A stretch of DNA of 6,433 nt from Nitrospinota bacterium (lineage in GTDB: Bacteria; Nitrospinota; Nitrospinia; UBA9942), in NCBI GenBank assembly GCA_016200365.1, contig JACQEW010000325.1, positions 1 through 6,433 on the forward strand. The letters run 5' to 3'. The notes beneath the pieces are model-generated. The model made no database searches. It was not told where the DNA came from and saw only the letters and a list, made by a program, of their open reading frames with translations. Position numbers and translations under genes: made by a program. Positions within the stretch are counted from its first letter, which is position 1, and each line of letters starts with the position of its first letter. Shown piece after piece: positions 1-5,059 of this stretch.

Positions 1-214
1 GCAAGGGATAGAATGCCCAGTCGCGCCCCACGCGGGCGCGTGGATTGAAACTAACCACCCTGTCTCAGAGTGGCCAGAAGAACAGTCGCGCCCCACGCGG
101 GCGCGTGGATTGAAACAGTCAGGGATGTTATAAAAGCTGGATGGAAGGCGTCGCGCCCCACGCGGGCGCGTGGATTGAAACTGCTAAATTTTCTCCTGCC
201 GAATAATAAATATT
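1..214 (+). CRISPR. CRISPR array, leader-distal part, type I-C-like repeat
   Basis: Three identical 32-bp repeats lie at 20-51, 85-116 and 150-181. Each begins GTCGCGCCCC, has ACGCGGGCGCG in the middle and ends with the handle GTGGATTGAAAC. The spacers at 52-84, 117-149 and 182-214 are each exactly 33 bp. Positions 1-19 are the end of a further spacer, so the array runs off the left edge. Within the repeat, CGCGCCC pairs with GGGCGCG (7 bp, 5-nt loop), and CCACGCG/CGCGTGG forms a second, overlapping palindrome. Repeat length, the stem and the ATTGAAAC end fit subtype I-C repeats, from memory. The handle puts transcription left to right, so the leader should lie to the left of the window and this would be the older end. 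No cas genes are present here. The array is sure; the subtype is likely. Confidence 0.97.
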
Positions 215-255
215 GGGTCTTCGCGTAATAGTGTGGGTGATTTTATTTTAACTTT

Positions 256-290
256 CCCCTCCTTTGTAATGAGGGGTTAGGGGAGGTAGA
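256..290 (+). repeat. G/C-rich palindromic repeat, copy A
   Basis: This copy contains CCCCTCCTTTGTAATGAGGGG followed by TTAGGGGAGGTAGA. Its first 23 bases (256-278) are identical to 756-778 (copy C), exactly 500 bp away. It is also similar in reverse complement to copy B (661-706). The CCCCTC/GAGGGG arms can form a 6-bp stem. It begins only 2 bp beyond the stop codon of the DUF559 gene. No T-run follows the stem in the direction of that gene, so I do not call it a terminator. Confidence 0.8.
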
Positions 291-292
291 TA

Positions 293-649
293 TTACTTAC
301 CGATTTGTCTAAATAAATCTTCCACAACCCCTTCCAAGTTTGTTAAAATATCCCAATTCGTGTATCTAATTATTTGAAGACCTAATGCCTTGAGATAATC
401 TTCCCTCTCCTTATCCCTTATAATTTGTTCCTCATAAGCATGAACATCGCCATCAACCTCGATGACAAGCCTCTTTTCAGGGCAATAGAAATCAACAATA
501 TAAGAACCTATCCCATGTTGTCGCCTGAATTTTAGACCATTCAATTGCTTCCCTCTAAGTCGTAACCAAAGCTTATTTTCCGCAGAGGTCATCTCGGAAC
601 GAAGCCTCCTTTTACAATTAAGATTTCCCTTCTTCCCCTGCTTTATCAT
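293..649 (-). CDS. DUF559 domain endonuclease-like protein (Vsr/PD-(D/E)XK-type fold)
   Basis: A 118-residue protein that matches the single-domain DUF559 family over its whole length. The family pattern is visible in order: SEMTSAENKLWLRLR (residues 18-32), LNGLKFRRQHGIGSYIVDFYC (36-56, described here by its ends), KRLVIEVDG (59-67) and a C-terminal LGLQIIRYTNWDILTNLEGV (89-108). Probable acidic active-site residues are D53, E64 and D66, with H70 nearby. DUF559 proteins are related to very-short-patch-repair (Vsr) and other restriction-like nucleases, but their substrate is generally not established. The start is supported by GGAG (654-657) four bases before ATG. The gene lies between repeats A and B, inside the IS-like element, so it is probably cargo or a nested cassette. 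Family membership is certain; a role in mobility, repair or defence is not shown. Confidence 0.9.
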   Translation of the reverse strand: MIKQGKKGNLNCKRRLRSEMTSAENKLWLRLRGKQLNGLKFRRQHGIGSYIVDFYCPEKRLVIEVDGDVHAYEEQIIRDKEREDYLKALGLQIIRYTNWDILTNLEGVVEDLFRQIGK

Positions 650-660
650 TTATCTCCATC

Positions 661-706
661 TACTCTACCCCTCCCAACCTCCCCTTACAAAGGGGAGGAG
701 TTAGTA
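661..706 (-). repeat. G/C-rich palindromic repeat, copy B (inverted relative to A)
   Basis: A perfect 9-bp stem, CCTCCCCTT (678-686) with AAGGGGAGG (690-698), encloses the 3-nt loop ACA. Read in reverse complement, the whole stretch parallels copy A: an ACT start, a TCCCCTTTG-like core and a GGTAGA-like end. With A it brackets the DUF559 gene as an imperfect inverted pair. It lies about 11 bp upstream of the DUF559 start codon, so it would probably fall in that gene's 5' untranslated or promoter region. Confidence 0.75.
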
Positions 707-753
707 GAGCGCAAATATTTGACCCTTAAATCTCTCGATCACTTGATATTAAC

Positions 754-790
754 CTCCCCTCCTTTGTAATGAGGGGTTTAGTGGAGCTAG
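754..790 (+). repeat. G/C-rich palindromic repeat, copy C
   Basis: The core 756-778 is identical to 256-278 of copy A and in the same orientation. The tail TTAGTGGAGCTAGA is a diverged version of A's TTAGGGGAGGTAGA. A and C form direct repeats around copy B and the DUF559 gene, so recombination between them would remove 500 bp. The rest of 707-840 shows no gene or other structure I can support. Confidence 0.75.
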
Positions 791-864
791 AATTTAGTAA
801 ATCTTTTTCCTTCTTATTCAACTTTTAACCGAAAACACTACCCACACTATTACGCGAAGTCCCA

Positions 865-896
865 TAATCGACCCACGCGGGCGCGTGGATTGAAAC
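865..896 (+). CRISPR. Degenerate terminal CRISPR repeat, cut off by the element
   Basis: The last 25 bases (872-896) are identical to the array repeat, from CCCACGCGG to the ATTGAAAC handle. Of the first seven bases only CG at 869-870 agrees. The 5' arm of the first stem (CGCGCCC) is thus spoiled to CGACCC, while the CCACGCG/CGCGTGG palindrome stays intact. No further repeat follows, so this is the end of the array. The right end of the IS-like element stops at 863/864, directly beside it. One base separates the repeat from the stop codon of the convergent minus-strand gene. Confidence 0.9.
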
Positions 897-897
897 T

Positions 898-2781
898 CTA
901 TACATCAAAAGACAGTTTCAATATCTCTTCCGGTATATTAAATATCTTCTCCACAGGGTATCTTCCATTCAGCACTATATTTATCCGACGCATCCTCTTC
1001 GATGATATAAGATTATCGGTTCCCACAGGGTCATATTTAAAGCAGAGAGAGGAATGGGGATTTTTTAAAAGGTTTATTATCATATTTATCGAAAGTCTGC
1101 TTAAAAAATCTACATACTTTTTTTCTACATCCCATCTGGAGTTTTTTGATACCACTGCCACAGCCTTCTGCCACAATGTAATATCATTTACCTGAATGGA
1201 ATGAGAATATATCCTTTTTTTTGTATGAAAGGAAATTAATTTCCTCTTGATTATATCCTGCATAAATTCATCGTTGTGATGGTTGTGCCTGCCTATCACC
1301 GTCTTTGCAATCTTCCAGTATTTTTTCTCGATGTATTCATCGGAGCGGAATTCCCAGTATATATGCCCGATTCTCTTTGTAGAAGATGTGAGATACAATT
1401 GATTCGGAATATAAAAATTGTGGGCTATTACATCTGCCGCAAGATGGGAGAGGTAGCCGTAGGAAAAGGCGCGGGTCTCGTCGCTTTCTGTAAATTTCAG
1501 CATCTTCAGCCCTACAGACCAGTTGTGGCAGTGGTCATCCCTCCTCTTGTGCCCTTTGCCGATGAATATATCGGCGCTTATGCAGCCGTAGAGGTAGTCG
1601 TAAGGGAATGCCCTCAGCAAATCCGCTATCGCAGGCAGTATCAGTTTAAGGTTGTCAAGGACGAACATCCCTTCTTTAATATGAAGCCCCGCCCCCCATG
1701 CGTAGGCATTATCTGGAGACAGTAGGCAGTAGGCAGCAGGCAGTAGGCAGAATAAAAATAACTTCTTGTTTTTGATTTCTGCCCCTTGCCCCTTGCCCCT
1801 TGCCTCTTGCCCCTTGCCGTTCTGATACTCCATCCATTCTTTATACATAACCTTTATGGTATCAAAGTCGTTTTCATTATCCACATCCAGCGCCGCTCCG
1901 CCAAAGGATGTCTCCACCAATTTCAACCGGGTCTTCAGGACATTTGATACAACCTTCTCTGCCGACTCCAGCGAAACAAACCATTTAAAAAAGCTGCTGA
2001 GAATATCTATATGAATCTTGGACATAAAAATCGCCATTTCAACCATGCCGTAAAATAACAGCGTCTTAAAACCTGCATGCTTCCGTATCAATTCGATAGT
2101 AAGCCTGACAACATTCCTTATATCCTTTTGATAACGGTATTCATACATCTTCTCGATATACTCCCTATTAATTATCCTGAAAGGCTTAATAAGGTGCAGA
2201 TTACTTATCCTGTATCTGCTCTCTCTCAGATGAAGATAGGCGAGTTTTATGCCGGGCTTTCCCCTATAGGGATAATAATTTTTCAGGACATGCTCGGGAA
2301 TCATTCCAAGGCAATAATCATAATTCTCCATATCGCATTTAGATATAAACTCTTTAATTTCAAATGATGTTATCAAAGGCATATCACCGGCTGCCACAAA
2401 CACCGATTTATCCATCAAGGGAGGGTTTTTAAGCTCATCTCCATCTCTATAATCTTTAATTGTAGATAGGAAGGTATGCCAGACATTTTCGTAGAGATTG
2501 GACTTCTGCTCCACTACTACGACATTTTTTTTAAAACCCCCCCTCCCCCCCTTTTCTAAAGGGGGGAATAAAGGGGGATTTAAGTGTTTCTTCAGAAGCT
2601 CCTCGATTTTAGGCTTAGGACCTACAATATATATGCTATCAACTTCATCTACATCCTGAAGTGCGGATAGAACATACATAAAAAGAGGGACGCCGTTCAA
2701 TTCAATAAGCGATTTATTCATGCCGAATACGCTTCTGCTTGCCTTTTTATCGCCTGTTAGTAAGATTGTATCGTATTTCAT
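898..2781 (-). CDS. MobA-like nucleotidyltransferase fused to a zinc-dependent phospholipase C-like domain
   Basis: The 627-residue frame has two unrelated halves. Residues 1 to about 316 resemble MobA-like NTP transferases (GT-A fold): a nucleotide-binding start ILLTGDKKASRSVFGMNKSL (6-25), LNGVPLFMYVLSAL (28-41), the probable metal site AAGDMPLI (130-137) and a late ALDVDNENDFDTIK (297-310). Its sugar or cofactor substrate cannot be read. Residues 362-627 resemble bacterial zinc-dependent phospholipase C: W362 directly after an AYA signal-peptidase site, H367, D404, H417/H419, H446-xxx-D450-xxx-H454 and GH473-xxx-E477. These parallel the Bacillus enzyme's zinc ligands, whose Trp1 must be an N-terminus. 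The joint (317-361) is heptamer-encoded sequence plus a hydrophobic stretch LFLFCLLPAAYCLLS, i.e. a buried signal peptide. M317 (ATG at 1831-1833) could start a separate secreted phospholipase. No Shine-Dalgarno is seen at either start. Residues 68-85 come from a palindromic repeat. Domain calls are good; a functional fusion is doubtful, and two bridged genes are as likely. Confidence 0.8.
   Translation of the reverse strand: MKYDTILLTGDKKASRSVFGMNKSLIELNGVPLFMYVLSALQDVDEVDSIYIVGPKPKIEELLKKHLNPPLFPPLEKGGRGGFKKNVVVVEQKSNLYENVWHTFLSTIKDYRDGDELKNPPLMDKSVFVAAGDMPLITSFEIKEFISKCDMENYDYCLGMIPEHVLKNYYPYRGKPGIKLAYLHLRESRYRISNLHLIKPFRIINREYIEKMYEYRYQKDIRNVVRLTIELIRKHAGFKTLLFYGMVEMAIFMSKIHIDILSSFFKWFVSLESAEKVVSNVLKTRLKLVETSFGGAALDVDNENDFDTIKVMYKEWMEYQNGKGQEARGKGQGAEIKNKKLFLFCLLPAAYCLLSPDNAYAWGAGLHIKEGMFVLDNLKLILPAIADLLRAFPYDYLYGCISADIFIGKGHKRRDDHCHNWSVGLKMLKFTESDETRAFSYGYLSHLAADVIAHNFYIPNQLYLTSSTKRIGHIYWEFRSDEYIEKKYWKIAKTVIGRHNHHNDEFMQDIIKRKLISFHTKKRIYSHSIQVNDITLWQKAVAVVSKNSRWDVEKKYVDFLSRLSINMIINLLKNPHSSLCFKYDPVGTDNLISSKRMRRINIVLNGRYPVEKIFNIPEEILKLSFDV
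1720..1750 (+). repeat. Heptanucleotide tandem array, unit CAGTAGG
   Basis: There are four units at 1720-1747 (the third is CAGCAGG) plus a partial CAG. The array lies inside the minus-strand fusion gene, where it reads LLPAAYCLLS and supplies most of the hydrophobic core of the internal signal peptide. A change of one unit would shift the reading frame. Confidence 0.95.
1782..1819 (+). repeat. Heptanucleotide tandem array, unit CCCCTTG
   Basis: There are five units at 1782-1816 (the fourth is CCTCTTG) plus a partial CC(G). On the coding strand it reads GKGQEARGKGQGA, a charged, low-complexity linker between the nucleotidyltransferase half and the signal peptide. Only 31 bp separate it from the CAGTAGG array. 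Neither shifted frame stays open through the joint: one stops at TAA just before the AYA site, the other at TGA some 50 codons on. Confidence 0.95.
2416..2433. repeat. Possible half-copy of the G-run palindromic repeat
   Basis: AAGGGAGGGTTTTTAA resembles one end of the full repeat at 2531-2583, in the opposite orientation. It is translated as LKNPPLMDK in the nucleotidyltransferase half, just before the GDMPLI motif. The match is short and could be chance. Confidence 0.3.
2531..2583. repeat. In-frame palindromic repeat encoding NPPLFPPLEKGGRGGF
   Basis: The 53-bp stretch has two nested palindromes. The inner one is a 9-bp stem, CCCCCCTTT (2546-2554) with AAAGGGGGG (2558-2566), around a 3-nt loop. 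The outer one pairs TTAAAACCCCC (2531-2541) with GGGGGATTTAA (2573-2583), one mismatch. It is translated in frame as about 18 proline- and glycine-rich residues (68-85) in a loop of the nucleotidyltransferase half, between the second strand (YIVGP) and VVVVEQ. The Pro/Gly composition is foreign to the fold and marks it as an insertion. Similar peptides occur in many repeat-rich bacterial genomes, as I recall. Confidence 0.85.
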
Positions 2782-2796
2782 ATTAAATATAACTAA

Positions 2797-2906
2797 ATCG
2801 TAAAAACTCCTTTTTGAGCGACTTTTTATTTTTTCTTTTGTTCCTTTATAATCTAAAATAGAGCAAAAGAAAAAATAACGGAAGCGAAAAGAGGAGTTTT
2901 TACGAT
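2797..2906. repeat. Long imperfect inverted repeat between priA and the fusion gene
   Basis: The left arm 2797-2840 and right arm 2864-2906 pair over about 43 bases. The outer block ATCGTAAAAACTCCT and inner block TTATTTTTTCTTTTG match perfectly, and the GAGCGACTT/CGCTTCCG middle is imperfect. The loop is 23 nt. It fills most of the 142-bp gap 17 bp beyond the priA stop codon and 15 bp before the next start. It may be a MITE-like element, a transcription barrier after priA, or both. No clean T-run follows the stem, so a standard intrinsic terminator is not supported. Confidence 0.85.
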
Positions 2907-2923
2907 ATAATTAAACATTACAC

Positions 2924-4981
2924 CTATATCAGATGAACAGGGTCAACATCTATATCCATCTTAATGCCGCCCTTTAACATCGAAAATGAGTTCACCCTTT
3001 CAACAGCACGAGAGATTACTCTTTTAAGACTGCTCACCTTTTTGCCCTTTAAAATAATATGCCACCTATATCTGTTTTTCATTTTATAGATAATCGCCTT
3101 CGATGGTCCAAGCTTCTCCACTGCATCGTTAGTCGAATTCCCCCGCTCCGCTGCTATAGTATCAAGCATCTTTCCAAGCTCATGACTGAAAACCTCTGTC
3201 TTTTTTTCGTCTCTTCCCTCGATTTTAAAGGATACAATCTTTGAGTATGGAGGATAATCGAGAGCCTCGCGAAATTTTCCCTCCTGAGCGTAAAACCCGG
3301 CAAAATCATGCGCCTTTGCACACCTTACGGCATAATGGTCAGGATTATATGTCTGCAGTATAACATCTCCCTTTATATCTCCCCTCCCTGCCCTTCCCGC
3401 AACCTGCGTAATCAATTGAAATGTCCTTTCCGATGCCCTGAAATCAGGGATATTTAAAGAATCATCGGCAGAAATAATACCAACCAGTGTAATCCCGTGA
3501 TAATCATGCCCCTTTGCTATCATCTGGGTGCCTATAAGAATATCCACATCCCCGCCCTCTACTCCTTTTAGTATCCTTTCTGCCTCACCTCTCTTCTTTA
3601 CCGTATCCCTGTCCATCCTTTCTATTCTGGAGTCAGGAAAAAATGACTTTACCTCATCTTCAAGCCTCTGTGTTCCTCTGCCTTTAAAATCTATTATATA
3701 CCCTTTGCATTCAGGACAGGTATCCGAAACTGCAACCGAATACCAGCAATAGTGGCAGATGCCGAGATTTCTTTTTTTATGGTATGTAAGAGAAACGCTG
3801 CAATTCCTGCATTTCCAGACAAATCCGCAGTCCGCACACTGAATATATCTTGCTGTCCCCCGGCGGTTAAGAAAAAGAAGGGTCTGCTCATTCTTCGCTA
3901 TCCTTTCGCCTATCTCAATCTTAAGCTTCTCAGATACAATGCTCCCTCTTTTGCCGCCGCCCTTTATATCCACAACCTCTATAGAAGGCAGACTCCTTTT
4001 ATCTATCCTTTCGGGAAGGGAGAGGTATTCGTATTTTCCAATCTGACAGTTGTAAAATGATTCCATGGATGGTGTGGCTGAGCCGAGAATAACAACTGCA
4101 TCGGATAACTTCCCCCTGACCACTGCTATATCCCTTCCATTATATCTGGGGTTCTTATCCTGCTTATATGCCGTATCATGCTCCTCATCAACTATTATAA
4201 GCCCTATATTTTCAAATGGGGCAAATACATCAGATCTTGCGCCGACAGCAATATCAGCCTCTCCATTTCTAATCTTCATCCACTCATTATATCTCTCTCT
4301 ATCGGTAAGACCGCTGTGCAGCACGGCTATCCTGCTGCCAAAAAATTTAACGAACCTCTTGAATATCTGAAAGGTCAATGTTATCTCAGGAACCATTACA
4401 ATAACCTTCCGTCCCTTTTTCAATGCCTCTGCCGCAGTCCTTATATAAACTTCCGTCTTGCCGCTCCCTGTTACGCCGTGAAGCAGGAATACATGGTGTT
4501 CTCTCTCATTAATTTTATCTTGAATTTTCTTTAAGGCGTTTTCCTGATGGGCTGTAAGAGATAAATCAAGTGTTTTGACTTCTGACTTCTGACTTCTGAC
4601 TTCTGACTTCTGGCTTCTCTCCTTTACCCTCCTTATCTCCTTCTTATTCACTATCTTCACATCAACCCATGCCGGCATTGCAGATTCGATAACCTCACCC
4701 CAACTGCAAAAATAATAATCGGCAATCCAGCGGGTAAACTTAAACATCTCATCATTAATAACAGGCTCGGTATCGAGTATCTCTATAATCTCCTTTGTCT
4801 CAATATCAGCCTTATCTTTGAAGCCAACTACATACCCTATCCTATTCCTGTTGCGGAATGGGGCGAATACCCTTACTCCCCTTTTACACAAAGGCTCCAT
4901 TCCCTCCGGTATTCTATATAAAAATACCCTGTCAACATGGATACCAAAAACCACCTCTGCAAAATTATGAGAAGATTCCAT
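2924..4981 (-). CDS. priA: Primosomal replication-restart helicase PriA
   Basis: PriA is a 3'-5' DNA helicase that recognises stalled forks and loads the primosome. Numbered from a possible TTG start at 5020 (698 residues), the frame shows the N-terminal DNA-binding region (FAEVVFGIHVDRVF, 20-33), Walker A GVTGSGKT (182-189), DEEH (278-281), SATP (314-317) and helicase motifs GTQMIAKGHD (497-506) and QVAGRAGRG (539-547). Eight zinc-binding cysteines are at 395/398, 404/407, 422/425 and 435/438, and the end DVDPVHLI is typical. I prefer ATG at 4981 (685 residues): family members start close to the AEV motif, and an extended -10 box lies just ahead of it. No Shine-Dalgarno is seen at either start. 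A 14-codon heptamer-derived insertion (about residues 135-148) lies in the linker between the N-terminal region and the helicase core, where it should be tolerated. Identification is certain; the start is probable. Confidence 0.97.
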   Translation of the reverse strand: MESSHNFAEVVFGIHVDRVFLYRIPEGMEPLCKRGVRVFAPFRNRNRIGYVVGFKDKADIETKEIIEILDTEPVINDEMFKFTRWIADYYFCSWGEVIESAMPAWVDVKIVNKKEIRRVKERSQKSEVRSQKSEVKTLDLSLTAHQENALKKIQDKINEREHHVFLLHGVTGSGKTEVYIRTAAEALKKGRKVIVMVPEITLTFQIFKRFVKFFGSRIAVLHSGLTDRERYNEWMKIRNGEADIAVGARSDVFAPFENIGLIIVDEEHDTAYKQDKNPRYNGRDIAVVRGKLSDAVVILGSATPSMESFYNCQIGKYEYLSLPERIDKRSLPSIEVVDIKGGGKRGSIVSEKLKIEIGERIAKNEQTLLFLNRRGTARYIQCADCGFVWKCRNCSVSLTYHKKRNLGICHYCWYSVAVSDTCPECKGYIIDFKGRGTQRLEDEVKSFFPDSRIERMDRDTVKKRGEAERILKGVEGGDVDILIGTQMIAKGHDYHGITLVGIISADDSLNIPDFRASERTFQLITQVAGRAGRGDIKGDVILQTYNPDHYAVRCAKAHDFAGFYAQEGKFREALDYPPYSKIVSFKIEGRDEKKTEVFSHELGKMLDTIAAERGNSTNDAVEKLGPSKAIIYKMKNRYRWHIILKGKKVSSLKRVISRAVERVNSFSMLKGGIKMDIDVDPVHLI
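4577..4618 (+). repeat. Heptanucleotide tandem array in priA, unit GACTTCT
   Basis: Five perfect units at 4577-4611 and a sixth, GGCTTCT, to 4618 make 42 bp, exactly 14 codons. On the coding strand it gives two copies of SQKSEV(R/K) in a polar linker of PriA. Six units keep the frame; a gain or loss of one would break priA. Confidence 0.97.
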
Positions 4982-4988
4982 AAAATTT

Positions 4989-4997
4989 ATTATATCA
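4989..4997 (-). promoter_or_regulatory. Probable priA promoter, extended -10 box
   Basis: On the minus strand the sequence is TGATATAAT, a full TGnTATAAT extended -10. Seven bases separate it from ATG at 4981, so transcription would begin at or next to the start codon, giving a leaderless mRNA. No good -35 is seen at 17 bp, as extended -10 promoters allow; TTGTCA occurs 20 bp upstream. Confidence 0.5.
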
Positions 4998-5013
4998 TGT
5001 AACCCTGCTACAT

Positions 5014-5053
5014 TTGACAAAAGATGGATTTGGGAGTAAATTAAAACTATAAG
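5014..5053 (+). promoter_or_regulatory. Probable rtcB promoter region
   Basis: A perfect -35 TTGACA (5014-5019) is followed after 17 bp by TAAATT (5037-5042), a fair -10 matching 4 of 6 bases. A second -10, TATAAG (5048-5053), lies six bases before the rtcB ATG and would give a leaderless transcript, but its -35 is poor. The TTGACA overlaps the alternative TTG start of priA, so the divergent promoters share about 78 bp. Confidence 0.5.
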
Positions 5054-5059
5054 AATTTT

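Larger units (their letters stand above)
214..864. mobile_element. Non-autonomous IS-like element (ISL3-type ends) carrying a DUF559 gene
   Basis: Positions 214-238 and the reverse complement of 840-864 match at 24 of 25 bases. Both read TGGG, one variable base, then CTTCGCGTAATAGTGTGGGT. The outer GGGTCTTCGCG resembles the GGnTCTTC-type ends of ISL3-family insertion sequences (family consensus recalled, not searched). The 600-bp interior has no transposase; its only credible gene is the DUF559 endonuclease on the minus strand, surrounded by G-rich repeats. ISL3 elements usually duplicate about 8 bp of target, but the flanks (TAAATATT at 207-214, ATAATCGA at 864-871) are not duplicates. The insertion may therefore be old, rearranged, or made in another way. 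The element separates CRISPR spacer 182-214 from the last, degenerate repeat. The inverted ends are certain; the IS family is an inference. Confidence 0.7.

Noticed and set aside
256..276. Copy A as an intrinsic terminator of the DUF559 gene
   Set aside because: A 6-bp stem exists, but the downstream side for that strand is A-rich with no T-run.
207..871. Possible 8-bp target duplication beside the inverted repeats (TAAATATT and ATAATCGA)
   Set aside because: Only three of eight bases agree, so no duplication can be claimed.
889..922. ATTGAAAC of the last repeat and GTTTCAAT at 915-922 form an 8-bp inverted pair
   Set aside because: The second copy is explained by coding sequence of the fusion gene (ATA TTG AAA CTG) and shares nothing else with the repeat; probably chance.
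890..1725. Plus-strand open frames at 890-1195 and 1276-1725
   Set aside because: They are shadows of the minus-strand fusion gene, whose zinc-ligand motifs show the true strand; no family resemblance or ribosome site.
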